A stretch of 64,000 nt of DNA from Vibrio breoganii (lineage in GTDB: Bacteria > Pseudomonadota > Gammaproteobacteria > Enterobacterales > Vibrionaceae). This document shows positions 19,603 to 28,955 of this stretch, one piece after another. The notes under the pieces are model-generated. The model was given only the letters and a program-made list of their open reading frames with translations. It searched no databases and was not told the origin of the DNA. The stretch lies in assembly GCF_001677275.1 (NCBI RefSeq), contig NZ_CP016178.1:124001-188000 (forward strand), given 5' to 3'. Each line of letters opens with the position of its first letter. The stretch's first letter is position 1. The translations under genes and the position numbers were made by a program.

Positions 19603-21078
19603 TTAAGCGACAATCAAGAAGAATATACAAGTCGCTACAATACCGATAAGTGCGTATGGGAACTGAGTTCTAGCATGCTGCATTGCTGTCACACCTGAAC
19701 CTTGCGCCGATAATACGGTAGAGTCACTGAAGAAACATGAGTGGCTGCCTGCTGCAGAGGCAGAAAGTAGTGCGGCTACTGTTAGGTGTAGAGGCACACC
19801 TAGTTGCTCGCCCAGTGGCAGAACGATAGGCATTGCCACAGCAAACACACCCCAAGAAGACGCCGTTGCAAATACTAGCGCGCCGGTAATCATAAAGATA
19901 ATTGCTGGGAAGTAGCTTGCAGATAGCACTGGGCTCACGGTTTCGATGACAAATTGAGTAACACCCAACGAATCATTGACGTTCTTCAGCATGAAGCCAC
20001 CAATAACCGTTGCGAGTGGTAGCAGCATCACCTTAATACCATCATAGATAGCATCGAACATTGAGTTCATTGAGATCAGGTTTTGTACGCCGTAGAAACA
20101 CACGGTAAAGATAATGGCGACGAACACACCCGCTAATAAATCAATGCCGAAGTACCAGCTTGCGCCCACTAGCACAACCATTGGAAGCAAGAAGTTGATT
20201 AGACCCATTGTCGGATTTGTGTGTGGAGCGATATCAGAACCTAAGTCCATCTCTACTGAATCGTCAGGTTGTACTTGTCCGCCCTTAGCACGCTTCTCTG
20301 CGGCCTTCATTGGACCTAGGTCTGGTATTTTCTCCATCGCGACTAGCAGTACAATCGCCAATGTCACCCAGCCGTAAGCCATGTAAGGAATCGCTTGGAT
20401 GTAGGCTTTAATGCCTTCGCCTGCTTCTGCAACACCGTTCGCTTCAAGGAGAGAACTAAAGAATATTGCCCATGTAGAGATAGGAACTAGGATACAGATC
20501 GGTGCAGCCGTTGAATCCACAAGATAAGAGAGCTTTTCACGAGAAACATTGTAGCCATCGGTTACTTTCTTCATCGAAGAAGAGATAGCAATCGCATTGA
20601 GATAGTCATCGATGAAGATCAAGATACCTAGACCGAATGTCATCAGCATTGATTGCTTACGACTTTTCACCTTAGTGACCAGCATATCTGAGAAGCTCAG
20701 GATGCTGCCGCCCTTTTCAAGAATGGCGATTAATCCGCCCATCAAGCCACAGACAAGGATGATCCATGCAATGGTTTCATCCATCATTACATCCATTGAG
20801 ATGCTAACAATTTCTTCCACCGCTTGGGTAGGGTTTAGCAATAGGACACCCGCGATAGCACCGGTAAACAATGCTTCAACAGTACGGTGCGTAGTCAGTG
20901 CAAATAACAGCACTAGTCCGGTCGGCAATAAGCCCATCCATCCGTAGGCTTCGCCTTCAGCATGGTTTAATCCGATAGAAGTGAACAGTAGGAACACGGC
21001 TATCGAAAAGACGGTAATGAGTGTGTGTTTGCTGGTGATTTTAAACGATGCAGGCATCGTCTTGGTCTGTGTATTCAT
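19603..21078 (-). CDS. NhaC-family Na+/H+ antiporter-like carrier in the puu cluster
   Basis: The 491-residue protein has about eleven membrane helices and the NhaC/ion-transporter family stretches FIDDYLNAIAISSSMKKVTDGYNVSREKLSYLVDSTAAPICILVPISTWAIF and ATASSWGVFAVAMPIVLPL and AAGSHSCFFSDSTVLSA. It follows puuA by 15 nt on the same strand, so it is part of the polyamine regulon. By position it could bring in putrescine or a related amine, or handle the ions that drive uptake. The family name alone does not settle this. Confidence 0.8.
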   Translation of the reverse strand: MNTQTKTMPASFKITSKHTLITVFSIAVFLLFTSIGLNHAEGEAYGWMGLLPTGLVLLFALTTHRTVEALFTGAIAGVLLLNPTQAVEEIVSISMDVMMDETIAWIILVCGLMGGLIAILEKGGSILSFSDMLVTKVKSRKQSMLMTFGLGILIFIDDYLNAIAISSSMKKVTDGYNVSREKLSYLVDSTAAPICILVPISTWAIFFSSLLEANGVAEAGEGIKAYIQAIPYMAYGWVTLAIVLLVAMEKIPDLGPMKAAEKRAKGGQVQPDDSVEMDLGSDIAPHTNPTMGLINFLLPMVVLVGASWYFGIDLLAGVFVAIIFTVCFYGVQNLISMNSMFDAIYDGIKVMLLPLATVIGGFMLKNVNDSLGVTQFVIETVSPVLSASYFPAIIFMITGALVFATASSWGVFAVAMPIVLPLGEQLGVPLHLTVAALLSASAAGSHSCFFSDSTVLSAQGSGVTAMQHARTQFPYALIGIVATCIFFLIVA

Positions 21079-21093
21079 GTAATAGTTCCTTTA

Positions 21094-22437
21094 TTAAGCC
21101 GTATGTAGCATCCAGTCGATTTCGGTCGTGGTAATAGCACTCTCAAATTCGGCCAACTCGCTATGCTTGCAGGCTAGATACAAACCGATGAACTCTTTCG
21201 AAATAAACTGAGAGAGTTCACTGACTTCAAGTAAATTCAAGGCTTCGAACATACGTCTTGGCAGTTCAGGAGCCTCTTCATTAAGAGCGGGTGGACATTG
21301 CTCTTGCGTGTATTGGTCACTCGCTAATACTGAAGACAGCACTACTGCAGCAAGGATATAAGGGTTAACGTCAGCACCAGCGATGCGGTGCTCTATTCGA
21401 CGATTTTTAGGGTCACTCAGTGGCACGCGGAAAGACACGCCTCTGTGATTTGTTCCCCAGTCTGCCTTAGTTGGAACATAGGCACCGGGTACGAAACGGC
21501 GGTATGAATTTACGTTAGGGCAAATCAAACCGATAGAACCAGCAGATTGAGCCAGCATTGCCGTCATTGTTTGATAGAAAAGTGGGCTTGCTTCGCCGTT
21601 GTCTTGACTAAACAGGTTGTTATTGTCTGAATCAAGAAGGCTGATGTGTGCATGCATGCCGCTGCCTGCTTCATCCGCGAAGGGTTTAGCCATAAAGGTG
21701 GCATCGAAGTTGTGCTGACTAGCGACTTGGCGAATCAAGCGCTTGGCAATGATGATTTCATCACATGAACGAAGCACATCTTGAGAGTGGTTGAAGTTGA
21801 TTTCAAATTGGCCTGGTGCAGATTCGGATAGTGCACCTGAGGTATTTAGTCCTTGTGCTTGAGCCAGGGTATTTAGGTCGGTTAGAAACCCGTCATAGTC
21901 ATCTAGACCATCGACATCATAAACTTCGGTGTTCTTTTCTCGGATATTCTTGGCCGGATTCATGGCCTTAAGTAACCCACCTGATGGGGTTCGCTGTTTA
22001 TCGATCAAGTAGAATTCAAGCTCAAACGCCATGCATGGGTATTGGCTATTGTCTTTAAGCTGTTCAAGTTGGCTTTCAAGGATGTTGCGGATAAAGAGTG
22101 GGCTAGGCTGAGTAGCTGAATCGTCCATCATGGTGAGCAAAACTTGCCCAACATTCTCTCTTGCTGTGGGTGTTAAAGAAGCTGGAACAGGAAAACAGAT
22201 ATTATCTGGTTCACCAAGCTCTTCACCCAACCCTGCTGATTCCACCACATTGCCTTTAGTATCCAGCGTAATAGTAGATAGAGGCAGTGCGATTCCTTTT
22301 CCTACCTTATCCAAAGCTTCTGCAGGGATACGTTTTCCTCTTGGCGTACCGTTGATGTCGGTAAAAATGAGGTCAATAAACTCTATTGTTGGCCAATTTT
22401 GTCGAAAATTTTTAACTTCCTGTCGAAACCATTCCAT
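21094..22437 (-). CDS. puuA: gamma-glutamylputrescine synthetase
   Basis: The 447-residue enzyme belongs to the glutamine synthetase fold family, with MAFELEFYLID, SAPGQFEINF, MAKPFADEAGSGMHAHISLLD and NSYRRFVPGAYVPTKADWGTNHRGVSFRVP (ATP and glutamate site). PuuA joins glutamate to putrescine using ATP, the first step of the glutamylated putrescine pathway. The substitution pattern and the puuD-puuR-puuC-puuB genes across the divergent gap separate it from true GlnA, as does its 447-residue length. It starts the minus-strand arm with the NhaC-like gene. Confidence 0.9.
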   Translation of the reverse strand: MEWFRQEVKNFRQNWPTIEFIDLIFTDINGTPRGKRIPAEALDKVGKGIALPLSTITLDTKGNVVESAGLGEELGEPDNICFPVPASLTPTARENVGQVLLTMMDDSATQPSPLFIRNILESQLEQLKDNSQYPCMAFELEFYLIDKQRTPSGGLLKAMNPAKNIREKNTEVYDVDGLDDYDGFLTDLNTLAQAQGLNTSGALSESAPGQFEINFNHSQDVLRSCDEIIIAKRLIRQVASQHNFDATFMAKPFADEAGSGMHAHISLLDSDNNNLFSQDNGEASPLFYQTMTAMLAQSAGSIGLICPNVNSYRRFVPGAYVPTKADWGTNHRGVSFRVPLSDPKNRRIEHRIAGADVNPYILAAVVLSSVLASDQYTQEQCPPALNEEAPELPRRMFEALNLLEVSELSQFISKEFIGLYLACKHSELAEFESAITTTEIDWMLHTA

Positions 22438-22764
22438 TTGAACTCTCCAAGGTTTTGTTTCGCTGTGTGTGTGAAATATTAAAATTGTTAATTAAAAACA
22501 CACCCAGCAATTGCTTGTTTGCATAAAGCGTTTTAAAACAGTCACTTAAATGCATATTAAAGCAGTTTTATCGAAAATCGATGTTTGTTTTGATTAACTT
22601 ATTTTTAACACCTGAATGCATTTTGCTCAATATATCGACCGGAATTACATGCTTTTAGGTAGAAAAAATCGACACTAATCACATTTTGTTAAATATATCG
22701 GGCAAACAGGTTGATGGTTGGAGTGTGCAAATGTAGTGTGTTTGTTAAATAAATTGTACACGGA
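22438..22764. promoter_or_regulatory. puu divergent control region with paired direct repeats
   Basis: This AT-rich 327-bp gap separates puuA from puuD. It contains two 22-bp direct repeats, CATTTTGCTCAATATATCGACC (22619-22640) and the copy at 22682-22703, which agree at 18 of 22 positions. They are 63 bp apart, six turns of B-DNA, so proteins bound to them would face the same side. A partial third match, TTTGTTAAATA, lies at 22741. They are the best candidates for PuuR operators, but the binding protein is inferred from gene position. Confidence 0.45.
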
Positions 22765-23520
22765 ATGGCTATGTCAGATTCTCGTAAACCAATCATCGGT
22801 GTTGTCAGTTGCAGCAAGTCTCTTGGAGGCTATCAAATACAAGCTGTGAATGAGTTCTACTTAGATGCAGTCACTGATTTTGGCGGGTTACCTATCGTAA
22901 TTTCTCCAAGAAGCACCTTGGATGACCTTAAGGTGATGTTGGATGTGTGTGATGGTTTTCTGTTTCCTGGCAGTCATTCAAACGTCGCTCCACACCGCTA
23001 TGGTGCTGAGCACGTTGAACTTAAAACAGATGAAGCGAGAGATGAGATTTCAATCTCTTTACTTCGTCATGCGATAGATAGAGATATTCCTTGTCTTGGC
23101 ATATGCCGCGGATTTCAGGAAATGAATGTTGCACTTGGTGGAACTTTAACCCCTGCGGTACATGAATCTGGTTATAATGATCATAGAGAAAGCCAAACTG
23201 ATGATTTTTCTGAAAAATACGCACCTTCTCATCCTGTATTGGTGCAAGAAAACAGTAAGTTTGAACGCTGGTTATCTCAATACAATTGGCAAAATACGCA
23301 AAGCTTCGATGTGAATACTCTTCATAATCAAGGGGTCAAAACGTTGGCACCTACCTTAATGGTAGAGGCGACAGCCCCAGACGGCCTCATCGAAGCCTTC
23401 AGCCTCCCAGATCAAAGGTTCTTTGTAGGGGTGCAATGGCACCCTGAATGGCAAGCAACAAGTAATCAATTCTCTAAGATCTTGTTCAAAGAATTTATGA
23501 TGGAGGCTTCTAACTCTTAA
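22765..23520 (+). CDS. puuD: gamma-glutamyl-GABA hydrolase
   Basis: The 251-residue class I glutamine amidotransferase-like hydrolase has the nucleophile Cys in CLGICRGFQEMNVALGGTL and the His-Glu pair in VGVQWHPEWQ. PuuD releases GABA from gamma-glutamyl-GABA, the fourth step of the Puu route, and recycles glutamate. The gene opens the plus-strand arm and is followed 13 nt later by puuR. ATG 22771 (MSDSRKP) is a possible alternative start. Confidence 0.9.
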   Translation: MAMSDSRKPIIGVVSCSKSLGGYQIQAVNEFYLDAVTDFGGLPIVISPRSTLDDLKVMLDVCDGFLFPGSHSNVAPHRYGAEHVELKTDEARDEISISLLRHAIDRDIPCLGICRGFQEMNVALGGTLTPAVHESGYNDHRESQTDDFSEKYAPSHPVLVQENSKFERWLSQYNWQNTQSFDVNTLHNQGVKTLAPTLMVEATAPDGLIEAFSLPDQRFFVGVQWHPEWQATSNQFSKILFKEFMMEASNS

Positions 23521-23533
23521 AGGAGCTTTATCA

Positions 23534-24091
23534 ATGGACAACCAACTGATTGGTCAAAATATTGTTCAGTTGCGAAAACAGCATGGATTGTCACAAAGGG
23601 AATTAGCAGAAAAAGCAGGGATCACACACAGCGCAATCTCATCCATCGAGAATGCCAAAGTCAGTCCTTCTGTGAGTTCTTTACAAAAAATAGTGAATGT
23701 ATTTTCACTGTCTTTATCAGAGTTTTTTACGTTTGACCAAGCAGGGAAAACGGAAGAAAAAGTGGTATTTAAGCCAGATGAACTGGTTGAAATGGGCAGC
23801 GATACAGTATCAATGAAGCTTGTCACCAACGGCTCGAAGAAACAGGTGATCGGTTTTCTGATAGAAGAATATGCCCCGCAAAGCACCACAGGAACGGATG
23901 AAATTAAACATGAAGGTGAAGAGGTTGGCACGATACTAGAAGGCGAAATTACGCTGGAGTATCAAGGCAGCTCTTACATCATCAAGGCCGGTGAGTCTTA
24001 CGTCATAGACACCACTGTGCCTCATAAATTTATAAATCACACAGGCAAGGCTTGCAGAATGATAAGTGCGCATACGCCAACCACATTCTAG
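23534..24091 (+). CDS. puuR: XRE-cupin transcriptional regulator of the puu genes
   Basis: The 185-residue protein has an N-terminal helix-turn-helix (GLSQRELAEKAGITHSAISSIENAKVSPSVSSLQKI, about residues 17-52) and a C-terminal cupin (about 105-180; HEGEEVGTILEGEITLEY, GESYVIDTTVPHKFIN). This is the PuuR layout; in E. coli PuuR represses the puu genes and responds to putrescine. Its place between puuD and puuC supports the call. Paired repeats in the puuA-puuD gap are candidate sites. Confidence 0.9.
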   Translation: MDNQLIGQNIVQLRKQHGLSQRELAEKAGITHSAISSIENAKVSPSVSSLQKIVNVFSLSLSEFFTFDQAGKTEEKVVFKPDELVEMGSDTVSMKLVTNGSKKQVIGFLIEEYAPQSTTGTDEIKHEGEEVGTILEGEITLEYQGSSYIIKAGESYVIDTTVPHKFINHTGKACRMISAHTPTTF

Positions 24092-24126
24092 TGGGCTTTC
24101 CTTGTTGTGATAAACAAGGAGAGTGT

Positions 24127-25611
24127 ATGAAACTTAAATCTGATTGGCTTGAACTGCAACAAAGCCTAAACATCGAAGGCCGAGCCTACATTAATGGCGA
24201 GTTTACCGAAGCCATCTGTGGTGAACGTTTAGCGGTAGTCAACCCAGCAACAGATGATATCATTACAGACATCGCTCGCTGTCAATCTGACGACGTAGAA
24301 CTCGCAGTAGGATGTGCTCGTCGCGCATTCAAACAAGGAGAGTGGAGCGACAGTGCTCCTTCCCACAGAAAAGCGGTTCTGAACAAATTTGCGGATCTCA
24401 TCGACGCTCACAACGATGAACTGGCCCTTCTTGAAACCCTAGATACGGGCAAACCTATTGCCCACAGCTCCTCTACTGATATTCCAGGTGCAGCCAATGC
24501 GCTGCGTTGGTACGCAGAGGCCATTGACAAGGTCTACGGGGAAGTCGCCCCAACCGAAAAAGACGTGCACGCCTTTATTTCTCATCAAGCCATTGGTGTG
24601 GTGGCGGCAGTCGTTCCTTGGAACTTCCCTCTATGGATTGCGTGCTGGAAGCTAGGCCCTGCACTGGCAGCGGGTAATAGCGTCATTCTTAAACCTTCAG
24701 AAAAATCATCTTTAACCGCTATCTTCCTTGGCAAATTAGCCTCTGAAGCGGGCTTGCCTAATGGTGTTTTCCAAGTGTTGACTGGCTTTGGCCACGAAGT
24801 GGGAGACGCGCTTTCTCGCCATTCAGACATCGATTGCATCACCTTTACAGGCTCTACGAGAGTTGCAGGTCAACTGATGATTGCTTCTGGTGAAACAAAC
24901 CTAAAACGCGTTTGGGCTGAAGCGGGTGGCAAGAATGCCAACATCGTTTTTGAAGATTGTGGCGACTTAGACCGAGCCGCTGCAGAAACGGCAGGCGGAT
25001 GTTTCTATAACCAAGGTGAAGTGTGCGTAGCCGCAACTCGCTTGCTGGTCCATGAAAGCATCAAAGACGAGTTTGTAGAAAAAGTCATTGCTGCAGCGAA
25101 AAGCTTCCAGCCAAAAGATCCTCTCGATCCTTCTTCTTCGATGGGAGCGTTGATAGACCAAGAGCACAAAGCCAAGGTGTTGAGTTACGTTGAGCTAGGC
25201 AAAGAAGCCGGCGCAACCTTGCGTTGCGGTGGTGATGTTGAAGGCCAAGGTGCATTTGTTGAGCCTGTGATCTTGGATAACGTCCACAACAAGATGCGAG
25301 TGGCACAGGAAGAGATCTTCGGCCCTGTACTGTGCGTCATTCCATTTAGCACAGAGCAAGAAGCCATCGAGATAGCTAATGACTCTCAATATGGCCTAGG
25401 CGCTGCGCTTTGGAGTGACAGTATCAATCGCGTTCATCGCGTGGCGAAAAAGCTTCAGGCTGGTTCAGTTTGGGTGAATAACTACAACGAAGGGGACATG
25501 ACGGTTCCGTTTGGTGGCTTCAAGATGAGTGGTAATGGGCGAGATAAATCGCTACACGCAATGGAGAAATTCACCGAAACCAAAACGACATGGATTCGTC
25601 TACAACCTTAA
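24127..25611 (+). CDS. puuC: gamma-glutamyl-gamma-aminobutyraldehyde dehydrogenase
   Basis: The 494-residue NAD(P)-dependent aldehyde dehydrogenase has VVPWNFPLWIACWKLGPALAAGNSVILKPSEKSSLTA (cofactor site), the general-base Glu in WAEAGGKNANIVF, and catalytic Cys in NQGEVCVAATRLL. It oxidises gamma-glutamyl-gamma-aminobutyraldehyde to gamma-glutamyl-GABA. I chose ATG 24127, with AAGGAGAG just upstream, over a TTG 25 codons earlier that overlaps puuR. Neighbouring puuR and puuB fit the PuuC assignment. Confidence 0.9.
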   Translation: MKLKSDWLELQQSLNIEGRAYINGEFTEAICGERLAVVNPATDDIITDIARCQSDDVELAVGCARRAFKQGEWSDSAPSHRKAVLNKFADLIDAHNDELALLETLDTGKPIAHSSSTDIPGAANALRWYAEAIDKVYGEVAPTEKDVHAFISHQAIGVVAAVVPWNFPLWIACWKLGPALAAGNSVILKPSEKSSLTAIFLGKLASEAGLPNGVFQVLTGFGHEVGDALSRHSDIDCITFTGSTRVAGQLMIASGETNLKRVWAEAGGKNANIVFEDCGDLDRAAAETAGGCFYNQGEVCVAATRLLVHESIKDEFVEKVIAAAKSFQPKDPLDPSSSMGALIDQEHKAKVLSYVELGKEAGATLRCGGDVEGQGAFVEPVILDNVHNKMRVAQEEIFGPVLCVIPFSTEQEAIEIANDSQYGLGAALWSDSINRVHRVAKKLQAGSVWVNNYNEGDMTVPFGGFKMSGNGRDKSLHAMEKFTETKTTWIRLQP

Positions 25612-25656
25612 GCTCATAAGAGTAGGGTCGTAACTGATTAGATAAGGAATATTGTA

Positions 25657-26934
25657 ATGAACAAACATACCGATTCGTTTTACGCTAATTCGATAGATAA
25701 CATCGTTGAATACCCTCAGCTGCAAGACAACATCGAATGCGATGTGTGTGTAGTGGGCGCGGGTTTCTCAGGTTTATCTTCAGCACTGCACCTAGCAGAG
25801 AAAGGCTTCAAGGTAGTGGTTTTAGAAAGTGCCAAAGTAGGCTTTGGCGCAACGGGCCGCAATGGCGGCCAGATCGTAAATAGCTACAGTCGTGATGTAG
25901 ACGTCATCGAAAGTCGTTACGGTGAGAAGCAAGCGAAACAATTGTGCGACATGATCTTTGAGGGTGGCGATATCATCCGAGGTCTTGTGGACAAATATCA
26001 AATTAACTGCGACCTGAAACAGGGCGGACTATTTACGGCACTGAACGCAAAGCAGTTCAAAGGCCTTGAGCATCACAAGAAAAACTGGGAACGCTATGGT
26101 AATGACCAGCTTTCAATTCTAGATGCTTCAGAAGTCGAGTCTGCAGTGGGTACCGATGCCTACGTAGGTGGCTTGCTTGATATGCGCGGTGGTCACATTC
26201 ATCCGCTTAAGCTGGCACTGGGTGAAGCAGCTGCATTTGTCTCCCTAGGCGGACAAATCTTTGAACAGTCAGCAGTAACCTCCATTGAAAAGGGTGCAAA
26301 CCCTATCGCTCGCACAGCAACAGGTAGCGTTAAGTCTAAGTACCTAGTTCTAGCGGGTAATGCATACCTTGGCGGTCTTGCTCCTAACATCAGCAACAAA
26401 GCGATTCCTTGTGGTACTCAGGTCGTTGCAACAGAGCAGCTAACGGATGAGCAACTGAAAACCATCCTGCCAAGTGATTACTGTGTAGAAGATTGTAACT
26501 ACCTGCTTGATTACTTCCGTTTGAGCGCTGACAAGCGCCTGTTGTTCGGTGGTGGTGTTGTGTATGGCGCGAGAGATCCTAAAGACATTGAACCATTACT
26601 ACGTCCTAAAATGGAGTCAATCTTCCCGCAACTTAAGGGTATTGGCATTGACTATCAATGGACGGGCAACTTTCTACTGACCTACTCACGCATGCCACAA
26701 TTTGGCTCGTTTGCCGACAATGTTTTTTACCTTCAAGGCTATAGCGGCCATGGAGTGACCTGTACTCACCTAGCGGGCAAGTTACTGGCAGAGGCTTTAA
26801 CCGGACACGCTGAGCGTTTTGATGCTTTTGCTGCCTTAAGACACCCATCATTCCCTGGCGGGCGCCACTTCCAGATCCCATTTACTGCAGTTGGTGCAGC
26901 GTATTACAACCTTCGTGACAAATTAGCTATCTAA
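25657..26934 (+). CDS. puuB: gamma-glutamylputrescine oxidoreductase
   Basis: The 425-residue FAD-dependent oxidase of the DAO family has the dinucleotide fold VCVVGAGFSGLSSALHLAEKGFKVVVLE (about residues 30-57), GATGRNGGQIV and the C-terminal YLQGYSGHGVTCTHLAGKLLAEAL. PuuB oxidises gamma-glutamylputrescine to the aldehyde with release of ammonia and hydrogen peroxide. It lies 45 nt after puuC, with AAGGAA upstream of the start. Confidence 0.9.
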   Translation: MNKHTDSFYANSIDNIVEYPQLQDNIECDVCVVGAGFSGLSSALHLAEKGFKVVVLESAKVGFGATGRNGGQIVNSYSRDVDVIESRYGEKQAKQLCDMIFEGGDIIRGLVDKYQINCDLKQGGLFTALNAKQFKGLEHHKKNWERYGNDQLSILDASEVESAVGTDAYVGGLLDMRGGHIHPLKLALGEAAAFVSLGGQIFEQSAVTSIEKGANPIARTATGSVKSKYLVLAGNAYLGGLAPNISNKAIPCGTQVVATEQLTDEQLKTILPSDYCVEDCNYLLDYFRLSADKRLLFGGGVVYGARDPKDIEPLLRPKMESIFPQLKGIGIDYQWTGNFLLTYSRMPQFGSFADNVFYLQGYSGHGVTCTHLAGKLLAEALTGHAERFDAFAALRHPSFPGGRHFQIPFTAVGAAYYNLRDKLAI

Positions 26935-26950
26935 GAAATAAGGACATTAC

Positions 26951-27817
26951 ATGAGCAGAATCGTTAAGTTTGCAGCACTGCAATTGACTAAAAGCTGGGA
27001 TCTTGAGGCAAACCTTGAGAAAGCAAAAGCCGCTATTCGTGAAGCCGCTGAAAATGGCGCAAATGTTATTGTGCCTCAGGAGCTATTTGCCGCACCTTAC
27101 TTCTGTAAAGTGCAAGCCGCGAAGTACTTTGAGTTGGCTGAAGAAACGGACAAATCACCTTTGATTGCAGAGATGAGCAAGCTTGCTAAAGAACTCGGTG
27201 TTGTTATCCCGGTTAGCTACTTTGAAAAAGCAGGTAATTGCTTCTTTAATTCGCTAGTGATGATTGATGCCGACGGTACTGTGTTAGAGAACTACCGCAA
27301 ATCACACATTCCTGATGGCCCAGGCTACAGCGAGAAATATTACTTTAGCCCTGGTGATACAGGTATGAAGGTATGGGATACACAGTTTGGTCGTTTTGGC
27401 GCAGGTATCTGTTGGGACCAATGGTTCCCAGAACTCGCACGAAGCCTCGCACTAAAAGGTGCTGAAGCGATCTTCTATCCAACAGCAATCGGCAGTGAAC
27501 CTCAAGACCCAACTCTGGATTCTCGCGATCATTGGCAACGTACAATGCAGGGGCATTCTGCGGCTAACTTGGTACCTGTAATTGCGTCTAACCGCGTAGG
27601 TGTTGAACTGGACGACGGCATCGAGACCACCTTTTATGGGTCTTCATTCATCACTGACCACACGGGTGGAAAGTTAGCTGAAGCGCCACGTGAAAGCGAA
27701 GCCATTATTTATGCCGAGATTGATTTGCAAGAAGCCACTCAAGCTCGTCATGCATGGGGATTATTCCGAGACCGTCGCCCAGATCTATACACAGACATCG
27801 CTAAACTATCTGTGTAG
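26951..27817 (+). CDS. aguB: N-carbamoylputrescine amidohydrolase
   Basis: The 288-residue nitrilase-superfamily enzyme shows the Glu-Lys-Cys triad: Glu in VIVPQELFAAPYFC, Lys in ENYRKSHIPDGPGY and Cys in GAGICWDQWFPELARSLAL. The PYFC and GPGYSEKYYFSPGDTG stretches are typical of AguB, which turns N-carbamoylputrescine into putrescine, CO2 and ammonia. It is encoded 16 nt after puuB and just before agmatine deiminase, feeding putrescine into the Puu enzymes. Confidence 0.92.
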   Translation: MSRIVKFAALQLTKSWDLEANLEKAKAAIREAAENGANVIVPQELFAAPYFCKVQAAKYFELAEETDKSPLIAEMSKLAKELGVVIPVSYFEKAGNCFFNSLVMIDADGTVLENYRKSHIPDGPGYSEKYYFSPGDTGMKVWDTQFGRFGAGICWDQWFPELARSLALKGAEAIFYPTAIGSEPQDPTLDSRDHWQRTMQGHSAANLVPVIASNRVGVELDDGIETTFYGSSFITDHTGGKLAEAPRESEAIIYAEIDLQEATQARHAWGLFRDRRPDLYTDIAKLSV

Positions 27818-27827
27818 GAGAGTAACA

Positions 27828-28910
27828 ATGAAACTCACCACCACACCTAGTAATGATGGGTACTACTTCCCGGCGGAATTTGAGGCCATTGGCGAAGTAT
27901 GGCTGGCTTGGCCAGATCGTCGAGATAATTGGCGTGATAATGCCTTGCCAGCGCAGAAGACCTTTGCGCGTATAGCTAATGCAATATCCGAGGTCGTACC
28001 GGTAAAAATGGCGGTCAATCAGGCTCAGCTTCAACAAGCTCGTGAATTGCTTAAGCCAGAGATCAAGCTGTTTGATATTCCATTCAATGACGCTTGGATG
28101 CGAGATATTGGTCCAACAATCGTTGTTAACGCTGAGGGAGAACGCCGAGGTATTAGCTGGAAATTTAATGCATGGGGTGGTGAGTATAACGGCTTATATG
28201 ATGACTGGAGTCATGACGATCTGGTCGCTTCTAGTGTGTGTGAGGCTATTGGCCTCGATCATTACAATGCGCCGTTTGTTTTAGAGGGTGGCGCAATCCA
28301 TACCGATGGCGAAGGTACGCTCTATACCACTGAAGAGTGCCTGCTTAGCCCAGGGCGCAATCCTGAACTGAGTCGCCAACAAATCGAGGACAAGCTACAG
28401 CAGTACCTTAGCATTGAGAAAGTGATCTGGGTGCCAAATGGCTTGTTCAACGATGAGACAGATGGTCATGTAGATAATCTGCTACATGTGATTGCACCAG
28501 GTAAGGTTGTACTGAGTTGGACTGATGATCCGCAAGATCCGCAGTATGCTTTATCCCGTGAGGCAGAGAAAAGTCTTCATTCTCAGCGTGACGCTAAGGG
28601 AAGAGAGATTGAAATCATTCGCCTTCCTACACCGGGCCCTTTGTTCTACAAAGAGGAAGAGGCGTCTGGCATTGAAGCCAGTGAAGGAATGACTCGAGAA
28701 GCGGGTGAGAGGCTGAGTGCTTCGTACGCCAACTTCCTGATGGTAAATGAACATATCTTTCTGCCACTGCTTGATGAGTCGACAGACGAGATAGCAATCG
28801 ACATTCTGCAGCGTGCATTGCCAAATTATCGAATCGTCGGTATTCCCTCAAGAGAGGTGCTACTGGGCGGTGGCAATATTCACTGTATTACTCAGCAAAT
28901 ACCCGCGTAA
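27828..28910 (+). CDS. aguA: agmatine deiminase
   Basis: The 360-residue peptidylarginine-deiminase family enzyme has WPDRRDNWRDNA, DIPFNDAWMRDIGPTIVVN, LEGGAIHTDGEGT, NDETDGHVDNLLHV and the C-terminal GGGNIHCITQQIP with the catalytic Cys. It converts agmatine to N-carbamoylputrescine and ammonia, the step before AguB. ATG 27828 follows GTAGGAGAG, the preferred start; a longer frame from 27690 lies inside aguB. Confidence 0.92.
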   Translation: MKLTTTPSNDGYYFPAEFEAIGEVWLAWPDRRDNWRDNALPAQKTFARIANAISEVVPVKMAVNQAQLQQARELLKPEIKLFDIPFNDAWMRDIGPTIVVNAEGERRGISWKFNAWGGEYNGLYDDWSHDDLVASSVCEAIGLDHYNAPFVLEGGAIHTDGEGTLYTTEECLLSPGRNPELSRQQIEDKLQQYLSIEKVIWVPNGLFNDETDGHVDNLLHVIAPGKVVLSWTDDPQDPQYALSREAEKSLHSQRDAKGREIEIIRLPTPGPLFYKEEEASGIEASEGMTREAGERLSASYANFLMVNEHIFLPLLDESTDEIAIDILQRALPNYRIVGIPSREVLLGGGNIHCITQQIPA

Positions 28911-28955
28911 CGATGGATTCAATGCGCAAACACAAAGGATTTAGAGGTTAGTTCT

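Noticed and set aside
22710-22736. Possible sigma-54 promoter TGGTTGGAGTGTGCAA upstream of puuD
   Set aside because: The GG to GC distance is nine bases, not ten, and no NtrC dyad is near.
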